Positions 49,664 to 57,049 of a stretch of DNA of 57,049 nucleotides are shown here, one piece after another (within the stretch, counting starts at the first letter, position 1; the number at the start of each line of letters is the position of its first letter). Location: assembly GCA_004298065.1 (NCBI GenBank), contig SCRL01000088.1:1-57049 (forward strand). Reading direction: 5' to 3'. The translations under genes and the position numbers were made by a program. Source of the stretch: Gammaproteobacteria bacterium. GTDB lineage: Bacteria; Pseudomonadota; Gammaproteobacteria; Acidiferrobacterales; Sulfurifustaceae. The notes below the pieces were generated by a model, which saw nothing but the letters and a program-made list of their open reading frames with translations, did no database searches and had not been told where the DNA came from.

Positions 49664-50755
49664 TCAAACGATTCGCTGGTACTTCCCGCCGGCACCGGCC
49701 TCGACCAGGCCCTGCAACTCCAGTTGCACCAGCATGGAGGAAACCGCCTCGGCCGTCAATCCGCTGCGCTCGACGAGCTGGTCGATGCTCGCCGGGTCGT
49801 GACCGAGGTGCTCGAGCAATTGCCGCTGCGGCGCCGGCAGGTCCGCCGGCAGCGGGCGCGCCTCGGCGGCGACCCGCGCCAATGCACCCAGCTCTTCGAG
49901 CACATCGTTCGCGGTCTCGACCAGTTTCGCGCCCTGGCGGATGAGCGCGTGACAGCCGCGCGACAGCGGCGAGTGGATCGAGCCCGGGATGGCGAACACC
50001 TCGCGTCCCTGATCGGTCGCGAGGCGCGCGGTGATGAGCGAGCCGCTGCCGACCGCGGCCTCGACCACGAGCACGCCGAGCGACAGCCCCGAGATCAGGC
50101 GGTTGCGGATCGGGAAGTTCTCCGCCAGCGGCGGCGTGCCGAGCGGGAACTCGGAAACGATGGCCCCGCGCGCGGCGATGTCGTGCGCCAATTCCTTGTG
50201 GCGCGCGGGATAAACGCGGTCGAGCCCGGTCGCGACCACCGCGACGGTCGCGCCGTTCTCGACCGCGAGCGCGCCGCGGTGGGCGGCGCCGTCGATGCCG
50301 AGCGCCATGCCGCTGGTAATAGCCAGCCCCGCACCGGCCAGGTGGCGCGCGAACGCGTGCGCGTTCTCGCGCCCGGCGGGCGTGGGATTGCGACTGCCGA
50401 CGATGGCGAGCTGCGCGCGCGACAACAGTGTGCGGTCGCCGAGAACATAGAGCGCGAGCGGTGGATCGGGAATCTGGCGCAGCAGCGCGGGATAATCCGC
50501 GTCCGTCCAGGTGACGAGGTGGTGCGCCGGCTGCAAAAGCCAGGCGAGCGCCGCAGTCTGCGCAGTTTCGTCCGGGCCGGCGACAATAGCCGAGACGGCA
50601 ACGGAACTATCCGGCAGGAGCTTTTGCAGGTGGCCGCGGCCGGCTTCGAACACCGCGGCCGCGGTCCCGAAATGCTCGATTAGGGAAAACCGCTCGCGCC
50701 GGCCGAGATCGGGCAGCGCCAGCAGGGCAAGCCAGGGAAGCAGCGCGGCGGTCAC
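49664..50755 (-). CDS. dprA: DNA-processing protein DprA/Smf
   Basis: A 363-aa Rossmann-fold protein that loads RecA on incoming single-stranded DNA during transformation. The core has LAIVGSRNPTPAGRENAHAF, SGMALGIDGAAHRGAL, VAVVATGLDRVYPARHKEL and RNRLISGLSLGVLVVEAAVG. A C-terminal DprA winged helix (SIDQLVERSGLTAEAVSSML) is present, and an N-terminal helical domain precedes. The GTG start at 50755 gives the usual length. With yifB/comM it supports a competence capacity. Confidence 0.93.
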   Translation of the reverse strand: MTAALLPWLALLALPDLGRRERFSLIEHFGTAAAVFEAGRGHLQKLLPDSSVAVSAIVAGPDETAQTAALAWLLQPAHHLVTWTDADYPALLRQIPDPPLALYVLGDRTLLSRAQLAIVGSRNPTPAGRENAHAFARHLAGAGLAITSGMALGIDGAAHRGALAVENGATVAVVATGLDRVYPARHKELAHDIAARGAIVSEFPLGTPPLAENFPIRNRLISGLSLGVLVVEAAVGSGSLITARLATDQGREVFAIPGSIHSPLSRGCHALIRQGAKLVETANDVLEELGALARVAAEARPLPADLPAPQRQLLEHLGHDPASIDQLVERSGLTAEAVSSMLVQLELQGLVEAGAGGKYQRIV

Positions 50756-50799
50756 GTCCTCGCCGGCCTTGGCGGAAGGGTCGGGGGCCGCGGCGGAAG

Positions 50800-51948
50800 T
50801 CAGGGCGTGGCCACCGTATCCAGCGGGTGCAACGGGCGGGACGCGCTCATGACCAGCGCGTAGCTCACGCGCTCGAAGGTGCGAAACACCATGAGCAGGC
50901 CGGCCTGCTCGTCCGGCAGCTTGTACTCCTCGCGCGTCACCGGGTCCTTGGCCGTGCCAGTGTGATACAGCACACGCAGTACATGGCCTTCCTCGATGCC
51001 CTCGCGCGTGCCGAGGTTGATCGCCACGATCGCCTGCGGGCCGATCTCGGTCGTGGCCACGTCGCTCAGGGCCGAAAGGATCTTGCCCTCGACCTGGGTC
51101 TTGGGCGGACGCGGGTAGTAATACGGCAGCGCCACCTTGCGGCTGCTCGCCACCAGCCGGTCGCCCGGGATGATCTCCTGCTTCACGCGCGTGACCACGA
51201 GCTTGGTGGGCTCGTTGGCGTCGAGTCGCTTGGCGTCGCCGAGATAAACCGCCTCGTGGCCGAGGATGTCCTCGGGGTTGTTCGGATTGCGGATCGGCTT
51301 GCCCTTGCGGAAGATCTGGTAGAACTCGTGCGATTTGTCCTTCAGACCGCGGGCGTAAAACTCGCTGTGGTTGCCGAGCGCGATGCGGTTGTCGAGGCCG
51401 ACGCCGACATAGCCCGCCTGATCGAGCTCGGTGTCGGTCACCACCAGCGGCTGGGTCAGGAACGGCGCGATGGCGTTCGGCGGAATGGTGGGGATAGCCT
51501 TCTCGAGCGACTCGGCGTGGATGCGCGGGCTGAGTTTCACCGTCGGATGCGCCGGCGCCTCGGCGGCCGCATCGGGTGCGGGTGCCGGTGCCAGCTTTTC
51601 ATTCCGCAACACCGTGAGCTCGGGCTTGCCGTTGACGTAGCGCAGCGCGACCACGTCGCCGGGATAAATAAGGTGCGGGTTCTTGATCTTCGGGTTGAGC
51701 TTCCAGACCTCGGGCCATTGCCAGGGATTCTTGAGGAAGCGCCCGGAGATGCCCCAAAGGGTGTCGCCCTTCACCACCGTATAGCGATCCGGGTGATCGG
51801 GCTTGAGCGCGACGCCTTGATCCGCCGCTCGCGCCGGCGCTGCGGCGCCGAGGGCGATCATAATAAGTAGGGCCGGGACTAGCGACGATGCGGGTTTGCG
51901 CGACACGTATGGGTTTTCCGTGTAGGCTTGCGCGGGAGTGTAGTCCAT
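50800..51948 (-). CDS. Secreted LysM-domain protein
   Basis: A protein of about 382 aa with a signal peptide (SSLVPALLIMIALGAAAPARA) and one N-terminal LysM domain (YTVVKGDTLWGISGRFLKNP...LIYPGDVVAL). A long C-terminal domain conserved beside dprA in gammaproteobacteria follows. It probably binds periplasmic peptidoglycan. The start is uncertain: a GTG at 51906 would put the signal peptide at the very N-terminus, ATG 51948 adds 14 residues, and ATG 52005 more. The region 51949-52055 is the divergent promoter region shared with def. Confidence 0.8.
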   Translation of the reverse strand: MDYTPAQAYTENPYVSRKPASSLVPALLIMIALGAAAPARAADQGVALKPDHPDRYTVVKGDTLWGISGRFLKNPWQWPEVWKLNPKIKNPHLIYPGDVVALRYVNGKPELTVLRNEKLAPAPAPDAAAEAPAHPTVKLSPRIHAESLEKAIPTIPPNAIAPFLTQPLVVTDTELDQAGYVGVGLDNRIALGNHSEFYARGLKDKSHEFYQIFRKGKPIRNPNNPEDILGHEAVYLGDAKRLDANEPTKLVVTRVKQEIIPGDRLVASSRKVALPYYYPRPPKTQVEGKILSALSDVATTEIGPQAIVAINLGTREGIEEGHVLRVLYHTGTAKDPVTREEYKLPDEQAGLLMVFRTFERVSYALVMSASRPLHPLDTVATP

Positions 51949-52055
51949 GGGTTTTGAAAACGCCACGCGTTTTGTCGGCCAAATTCTCTTTTGATTCAGG
52001 CTCATTTAAACTGATGGTCAAGCACTTTATCAGCTGGCCGCATTAGCTTCCACGC

Positions 52056-52559
52056 ATGTCCCTGAGAACCATTTTGCACTATCCCGACCCGCGCCTGCGG
52101 CGCAAGGCGCTGCCGGTCGGGAAGGTTGACGACACCGTCCGTCGCCTCGTCGACGACATGGCCGAAACCATGTACGCCGCCCCCGGCATCGGCCTGGCGG
52201 CGGTCCAGGTCAACGAACCGCAGCGCGTGGTCGTCATCGACATCTCCGAGAGCCGCGACCAGTTGCAGGTGTTCATCAACCCCGAGATCGTCGCGCGCGA
52301 CGGGGTGCAGACCTTCGAGGAAGGCTGCCTGTCGGTCCCCGGCATTTACGAAGAGGTGACGCGCGCGCATCGCGTGCGCGTACGCGCGCTCGACCGCGAC
52401 GGCCGGCCGTTCGAGCTCGAGGCCGAGGGCATGCTCGCCACCTGCCTCCAGCACGAGATCGACCACCTCGAAGGGAAAGTATTCGTCGACTATCTCTCCC
52501 GCCTCAAGCAGTCACGTATTCGCAAGAAGCTCGAAAAGCAACAGAAGTTGGCGATGTAA
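52056..52559 (+). CDS. def: Peptide deformylase
   Basis: A 167-aa metal enzyme removing the formyl group from nascent peptides. All three motifs are present: [17 protein letters not shown] (metal ligand Cys91) and QHEIDHLEG (His133, catalytic Glu134, His137). It heads the def-fmt-rsmB operon; fmt begins 9 bp after its stop. Confidence 0.97.
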   Translation: MSLRTILHYPDPRLRRKALPVGKVDDTVRRLVDDMAETMYAAPGIGLAAVQVNEPQRVVVIDISESRDQLQVFINPEIVARDGVQTFEEGCLSVPGIYEEVTRAHRVRVRALDRDGRPFELEAEGMLATCLQHEIDHLEGKVFVDYLSRLKQSRIRKKLEKQQKLAM

Positions 52560-52568
52560 GAGGGCCGC

Positions 52569-53510
52569 GTGAACCTCGTCTTCGCCGGCACCCCCGCCTT
52601 CGCCGTGCCCGCGTTGAAGGCGCTGGTGGCTGGCGGCCACCGGGTGCTCGCGGTTTACACCCAGCCCGACCGGCCCGCGGGACGCGGGCGCCAGCTCGCC
52701 GAGAGTGCGGTGAAACAGGCGGCGCGCGAACTGGACATCGACGTCCGTCAGCCGGCGCGACTCGATGACGCAGTTGCGGCGGAGCTGCGCGCCGCGGCGC
52801 CCGATACCCTGATCGTCATTGCCTACGGCCAGATTCTGTCGAAGCAGATTCTTTCGATTCCGCGCTTTGGCTGCCTGAACGTGCACGCCTCGCTGCTGCC
52901 GCGCTGGCGCGGCGCGGCGCCGATCGCGCGCGCGCTTGAGGCGGGCGACAGCATCACCGGCGTGAGCATCATGCAGATGGACGAAGGTCTCGATACCGGC
53001 CCGGTGTTCGCGACCGCCGAGACGCCGATCACCGACACCGACACCGCGCAAACGCTGCACGACCGCCTCGCGGTGCTCGGCGCGCGCGCGCTCAGCGACA
53101 CGCTCGCCAAACTCGCGCATGACGGGATTCGTGCGCGGCCGCAGGACGACGCGCACACGTGTTATGCGAAAAAGCTGCGCAAGGACGAGGCGCGCATCGA
53201 CTGGTCACAGCCGGCGGCATTGCTGCACCGGCGCATTCGTGCGTTCCTGCCCAAACCGGTGGCGTTTACCGTGTTTCGTGGAAAGCTTCTGCGCCTGTGG
53301 GGCGTGGGCCCGCTCGAACCCATGGCGACGACGTCCGCGCCCGGCACCATCATCGCCGTCGCCGACGACGGCCTGCGCGTCGCCACCGGCGACGGCGCGC
53401 TCACGCTGACGCAGGTGCAGCTCGAAGGCGGCAAGCCACTCACGGCGCAGGCGTTCACCAACGGCCAGCGCCTCGCGGTGGGCGAGCGTCTGGGCAGCGA
53501 CACGCATTGA
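52569..53510 (+). CDS. fmt: Methionyl-tRNA formyltransferase
   Basis: A 313-aa enzyme that formylates initiator Met-tRNA. It has the N-terminal signature LVFAGTPAFAVPALKAL, the catalytic SLLPRWRGAAPI, the folate-binding GVSIMQMDEGLDTGPV, and a C-terminal tRNA-binding OB-like domain. A GTG start follows AGAGGG. It is paired with def as usual. Confidence 0.97.
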   Translation: MNLVFAGTPAFAVPALKALVAGGHRVLAVYTQPDRPAGRGRQLAESAVKQAARELDIDVRQPARLDDAVAAELRAAAPDTLIVIAYGQILSKQILSIPRFGCLNVHASLLPRWRGAAPIARALEAGDSITGVSIMQMDEGLDTGPVFATAETPITDTDTAQTLHDRLAVLGARALSDTLAKLAHDGIRARPQDDAHTCYAKKLRKDEARIDWSQPAALLHRRIRAFLPKPVAFTVFRGKLLRLWGVGPLEPMATTSAPGTIIAVADDGLRVATGDGALTLTQVQLEGGKPLTAQAFTNGQRLAVGERLGSDTH

Positions 53511-53521
53511 AAAATCCGCGC

Positions 53522-54880
53522 ATGGTGCGCCGCCCGGCCCTGACAAATCCGCGTGCGCTGGCGGCGCAGGTACTGGCGCGGGTGATGGCGGGACGTTATC
53601 TCGACGACGCGCTCGATGAAGTCCTTGCCGCGCGCCCGCCCGAGGCGGCGTTAATCCAGGAACTCGCCTACGGCACGCTGCGCTGGTTCCACCAGCTCGC
53701 CGGCATCGCCAAGCTGTTTATCGAAAAACCGCTCAAACCGAAGGACCAGGATATCTACGCCCTGCTGCTCGCCGGACTCTACCAGCTGCGCGCGCTGCGC
53801 GTGGCGACGCACGCGGCGGTGGACGAAACCGTGGCCGCCGCCGAGGCGCTCGGCAAACCCTGGGCCAAGGGACTGATCAATGCCTGCTTGCGCGAATACC
53901 TGCGCCGCAGCGGCGAAGCCGATGACGCCGTCAAAAAAGACGCAACGCTGCGGCTAAGCCACCCGGCCTGGTTATTGGAAAAATTCCGCGCCGCCTGGCC
54001 CGACGACTGGGAATGCATCGCGAGCACGAATAACGAACGTCCGCCGCTGGTGCTGCGCGTGAACTTGCGCAAAACCACGCGCGCAAACTATCTCGAAGCG
54101 TTGCGCACCGCAGGGCTCGCCGCACGGCCGGATGCATTGCTCGACACCGATGTCACGCTCGAAACGCCGGTACCCGTAACGCAGTTGCCCGGCTTCGCCG
54201 ACGGCCTGGTGTCGGTGCAGGACGCGGCGGCACAGTGGGCCGCAGTGCTGCTCGACGCGCAGCCGGGCCACCATGTGCTCGATGCCTGCGCCGCGCCGGG
54301 CGGCAAGACCGGGCACATCCTCGAACGCACGCCGGGACTCGCCGAACTCGTGGCCGTGGACCGCGAGCCCGCGCGCGTAGCGCGCATCGACGAGAACCTG
54401 AAGCGCCTCGGGCTCACGGCACGGCTCATCACCGCCGATGCCGCCGAGCCCTCCGCATGGTGGGACGACTCCAGGGATGGAGGAGGTAGGGCAACGCCGG
54501 GAGCAGTTGCCGATGGGCCACAATTCGACCGCGTCCTGCTCGATGCCCCCTGCTCCGCCAGCGGCGTCATCCGCCGCCATCCGGACGTCAAACTGCGCCG
54601 CAAACCCGCCGACTTGCCTAAACTCATTGCGGCCCAGGCGCGGTTGCTTTCCGCGCTGTGGCCGTTGCTCAAGCCGGGAGGTAAGCTTCTCTATGTGACC
54701 TGCTCGATCCTGCCCGAGGAGAACGAAAACACGCTCCGGGCGTTTCTGGCGCGCGAAGCCACGGCGGTGGAACAGCCACTGCCCGAGGCCGTCGGCCGGG
54801 CGTGCGCAGCCGGGCGCCAGATCCTGCCGGGGGAACACGGGATGGACGGTTTTTACTATGCCTGCCTGCGTAAAAAATAA
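53522..54880 (+). CDS. rsmB: 16S rRNA m5C967 methyltransferase
   Basis: A 452-aa enzyme with an N-terminal NusB-like RNA-binding domain (LAAQVLARVMAGRYLDDALD) and a SAM-dependent methyltransferase domain (VLDACAAPGGKTGHIL, DAPCSASGVIRRHPD, TCSILPEEN with the catalytic Cys). ATG 53522 lies 12 bp after fmt. Relative to known RsmB, about 16 residues (316-331, DSRDGGGRATPGAVAD) are inserted just before PQFDRVLLDAP. Their DNA folds into hairpins of the local repeat family. The frame remains open. Confidence 0.93.
   Translation: MVRRPALTNPRALAAQVLARVMAGRYLDDALDEVLAARPPEAALIQELAYGTLRWFHQLAGIAKLFIEKPLKPKDQDIYALLLAGLYQLRALRVATHAAVDETVAAAEALGKPWAKGLINACLREYLRRSGEADDAVKKDATLRLSHPAWLLEKFRAAWPDDWECIASTNNERPPLVLRVNLRKTTRANYLEALRTAGLAARPDALLDTDVTLETPVPVTQLPGFADGLVSVQDAAAQWAAVLLDAQPGHHVLDACAAPGGKTGHILERTPGLAELVAVDREPARVARIDENLKRLGLTARLITADAAEPSAWWDDSRDGGGRATPGAVADGPQFDRVLLDAPCSASGVIRRHPDVKLRRKPADLPKLIAAQARLLSALWPLLKPGGKLLYVTCSILPEENENTLRAFLAREATAVEQPLPEAVGRACAAGRQILPGEHGMDGFYYACLRKK
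54467..54514 (+). repeat. Hairpin repeat inserted in frame within rsmB
   Basis: A 48-bp block contains CTCC-AGGGAT-GGAG (54469-54482) and GGCAACGC-CGGGA-GCAGTTGCC (54490-54511). The CGGGA loop and its flanking GC/GC pairs are those of the elements at 1431-1453 and 35740-35762, and AGGGAT resembles their ATGGAY loop. It adds 16 codons without a stop. Confidence 0.65.
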
Positions 54881-55424
54881 GCGGCCAATCGCGGCCCTCC
54901 TGTTGTTGCTGCTGGCACTGCCGGCGGGCGCCGATTTCACTGTTACCGAAATCAAGCCGCGGATCGAGGGCAAAACGCTCGTACTGAACGGCAAGCTCGA
55001 CCTCGCGCTCACGCCCAAGGTCGAGGAGGCGCTGACCAAGGGCATCCGGCTCGACATCACGATCGACGTGCGTCTCACTCGCAAGCGCTGGTACATCTGG
55101 AACCAGGGCGTGGGCAGCTGGACCCTGCATCGGCGCATCTGGTATCACGCGCTGTCCGGCCAATATCTCGTGAGCACCTCGGCGTCCGATCCCGATAACC
55201 GCGAAAGCCACGGCTCGATGCTGGAGGCGCTCAAGGCGCTCGGCACACTGGACGACCTGAAACTCCCGCTCGAGGGCGACGCGGCGGCGGAGGGCGAATA
55301 CAGCGTCGAGTTGCGCGCGGGCCTCGACATCGAGGCGTTGCCCACGCCGCTACGCCCGGTGGCCTACACCTCGCTCGATTGGCGCCTTAATAGCGGATGG
55401 AGCACATGGAAATTCGCGCCCTGA
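54858..55424 (+). CDS. DUF4390-family exported protein
   Basis: A 188-aa protein with a signal peptide (PIAALLLLLLALPAGA) and a beta-rich mature domain (FTVTEIKPRIEGKTLVLNGK, LTRKRWYIWNQGVGSWTLHR) typical of DUF4390. It is found between rsmB and ntrY in related genomes; function unknown. Its start overlaps rsmB by 23 nt, and its end overlaps the ntrY start by 19 nt, so three genes are coupled. Confidence 0.85.
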   Translation: MPACVKNKRPIAALLLLLLALPAGADFTVTEIKPRIEGKTLVLNGKLDLALTPKVEEALTKGIRLDITIDVRLTRKRWYIWNQGVGSWTLHRRIWYHALSGQYLVSTSASDPDNRESHGSMLEALKALGTLDDLKLPLEGDAAAEGEYSVELRAGLDIEALPTPLRPVAYTSLDWRLNSGWSTWKFAP

Positions 55425-57049
55425 TCCGCCGCTTCGCCGACCGCTACCTCACGGGCATCCTGCCGCTCGCGGTGCTCTCGGGGCTGCTGCTCGCGGCGCT
55501 GCTGATGATGCACGCGGCCTCGCAGAACTCGGCGATCTTCGGGCGCATCTATTCGCTCCTGCTGCTCGTCAACGTGCTCGGCATCGCGCTGCTGCTGGCG
55601 CTGATCCTGCTCAACGTTTACCGGCTGATCGAGCAATACCGCGCGCGCGTGCTCGGCACGCGCCTGACGATCCGGCTGCTGGTGATGTTTGTGCTGCTCT
55701 CGGTGCTGCCGGTGACGGTGGTGTTCTTCTTCTCGATCCAGACGCTCAACCGCGGCATCGACCAGTGGTTCGACGTCAAGATCGAGCAAGCGCTGGACGA
55801 CGCGCTTGCGCTCGGGCGCTCGGCGCTCGAGGCCACCAAACAGGACCTGACCAAGAGCGCGCAGGCGATGGCGCAGGAGCTCGAGCTGATCCCCGCCGGA
55901 CCGCGCGGCCAGCGCACGCTCCTGACCGGACTCAACAACCTGCGCGAGCAGTACGGCGTCACCGAGCTCACGCTTTTTTCCCAGGACGGTAAGATCCTCG
56001 CCTCGGCCGGCGAGGCCGGGCCCGAGGCCGGTTCGCTCGTGCCCAACCGCCCGCGCGACACGATCCTGTCGCAGGCGCGCCAGGGACTGACCTACGCCGC
56101 GCTCGACGCCAGCGGCAAATCCGGGTTGCAGCTGCGCGTGGTGGTGCCGGTGTACGGGCGCGAGGTCGGCAGCCCGGTGCGCGTGCTGCAGGCACTGCAA
56201 ACGCTGGCGCCACGCTACGCCAAGCTCGGCGAGTCGGTGCAGACCGCGTTCGCCGACTACGAAAAGCTCGTGTACCTGCGCGGGCCGCTCAAGTTCGGCT
56301 TCACGCTCACGCTCTCGCTCATCGCCCTGCTCACGATGCTGGTGGCGGTGTGGGCCGCGATGTTCTCGGCACGGCGCGTGGTGGCGCCGATCCGCGACCT
56401 CGCCGAGGCCACGCGCGCGATCGCCGACGGCGACTACCGCAAGCAGATCCCGGTCACGAGCCGCGACGAGATCGGCATCCTGGTCGAATCGTTCAACGAG
56501 ATGACGCGGCGCATCCACCGCGCCCAGAGCCAGATCAAGCGCGCGCAGCAGGAGACCGAAACCCAGCGCACCTATCTCGAAACCGTGCTCACGCACCTGT
56601 CCTCGGGCGTGCTGTCGTTCGACGCGCGCGGGCAGTTGCAGACGCACAACGCCGCCGCCGGCCAGATTCTCGGCGCCGATCTCGGCGCCGGCGTGGAGCG
56701 CTCGCCCGGCTGGCTGCGCGAGACCTATCCGCACCTCGCGCCGTTCGCCGAGGCCCTGGCGCACGCCTTCGAGCAGGGCCAACCCGAGTGGCAGGTGCAG
56801 GTGGCGCTCTCGGCCAACAATCACCCGTGCACGCTCATCGTGCGCGGCACGCTGCTGCCCGGGGTGAACGGCAAGCGCGGCGGCTATGTGGTCGTGTTCG
56901 ACGACGCCACGACGCTGATCCAGGCGCAACGCGACGCCGCCTGGGGCGAGGTCGCGCGGCGCATGGCGCACGAGATCAAGAACCCGCTCACGCCGATCCA
57001 GCTCTCGGCCGAGCGCATCCGCCACAAGTTTTTGAAGCGCGTGCCGGAG
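55406..57049 (+). CDS. ntrY: NtrY-type membrane sensor histidine kinase (C-terminus cut by window)
   Basis: 548 residues are present, still open at the window end. Two N-terminal membrane segments (GILPLAVLSGLLLAALLMMH; LLLVNVLGIALLLALILLNV) are followed by a third near residue 95, an extracytoplasmic sensor domain and a further helix near 300. HAMP (ARRVVAPIRDLAEATRAIA), a PAS domain and the H box MAHEIKNPLTPIQLSAERI with phosphoacceptor His522 complete the visible part. The ATP-binding domain is outside. NtrY-NtrX pairs respond to nitrogen or redox state. An in-frame ATG at 55397 is an alternative start. Confidence 0.88.
   Translation, partial: MEIRALIRRFADRYLTGILPLAVLSGLLLAALLMMHAASQNSAIFGRIYSLLLLVNVLGIALLLALILLNVYRLIEQYRARVLGTRLTIRLLVMFVLLSVLPVTVVFFFSIQTLNRGIDQWFDVKIEQALDDALALGRSALEATKQDLTKSAQAMAQELELIPAGPRGQRTLLTGLNNLREQYGVTELTLFSQDGKILASAGEAGPEAGSLVPNRPRDTILSQARQGLTYAALDASGKSGLQLRVVVPVYGREVGSPVRVLQALQTLAPRYAKLGESVQTAFADYEKLVYLRGPLKFGFTLTLSLIALLTMLVAVWAAMFSARRVVAPIRDLAEATRAIADGDYRKQIPVTSRDEIGILVESFNEMTRRIHRAQSQIKRAQQETETQRTYLETVLTHLSSGVLSFDARGQLQTHNAAAGQILGADLGAGVERSPGWLRETYPHLAPFAEALAHAFEQGQPEWQVQVALSANNHPCTLIVRGTLLPGVNGKRGGYVVVFDDATTLIQAQRDAAWGEVARRMAHEIKNPLTPIQLSAERIRHKFLKRVPE

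Overview
The window is a stretch of GC-rich gammaproteobacterial chromosome split by a ~27 kb defence-rich genomic island. Family content and order (speA/speE, glnK-amtB, ubiK, yifB, cytochrome c5, topA-smg-dprA-LysM facing def-fmt-rsmB-DUF4390-ntrY, mpl, rnd, mltA) are those of an environmental, possibly sulfur-oxidising or autotrophic gammaproteobacterium. I cannot name the genus from sequence alone.

Left core (1-8583): speA (5' end only) diverges from speE. A CDGSH iron-sulfur protein follows, then a cluster of hairpin repeats. A leftward nitrogen operon (outer-membrane protein, glnK, amtB) starts from a well-formed sigma-54 promoter. Next are ubiK, an M48 lipoprotein protease, yifB/comM, a membrane-anchored cytochrome c5 and tRNA-Arg(CCG).

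Island (8584-35838): it begins at the 3' end of tRNA-Arg(CCG). It ends at a duplicated tRNA 3' segment (35727-35838) that is itself interrupted by an 81-bp hairpin repeat. It is visibly richer in A/T than the flanks. From left to right it carries two DUF2384 (MbcA/ParS-like) proteins without a RES toxin, an orphan TraT-like lipoprotein, an XRE regulator with two palindromic operators, a GHKL ATPase + STAS-like/wHTH pair, and an E2-only ('type II short') CBASS with a patatin effector. A long leftward operon follows: HTH regulator, hsdM2, TIR-APAZ, short Argonaute, hsdM1, hsdS, hsdR and two small genes. It is a SPARTA abortive-infection pair nested in a type I restriction-modification operon, with start/stop overlaps or gaps of a few bases throughout. 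A five-copy operator array separates this operon from a divergent excisionase/integrase pair. Beyond that lie a very unusual 104-nt tRNA-Ile(TAT)-like gene and a three-gene leftward module with two very large tyrosine recombinases and a small unknown protein.

Right core (35839-57049): a six-PAS GGDEF-EAL protein, a DUF3147/acetolactate synthase-like pair, dsbA, mpl, rnd, mltA, topA, smg, dprA, a LysM protein, then def, fmt, rsmB, DUF4390 and a truncated ntrY-type kinase.

The most noteworthy observations are the SPARTA genes fused by overlaps into an hsd operon; a covarying hairpin repeat family found between genes, inside the attR tRNA remnant and in frame inside rsmB; the aberrant island tRNA; the recombinase trio; and the operator arrays.
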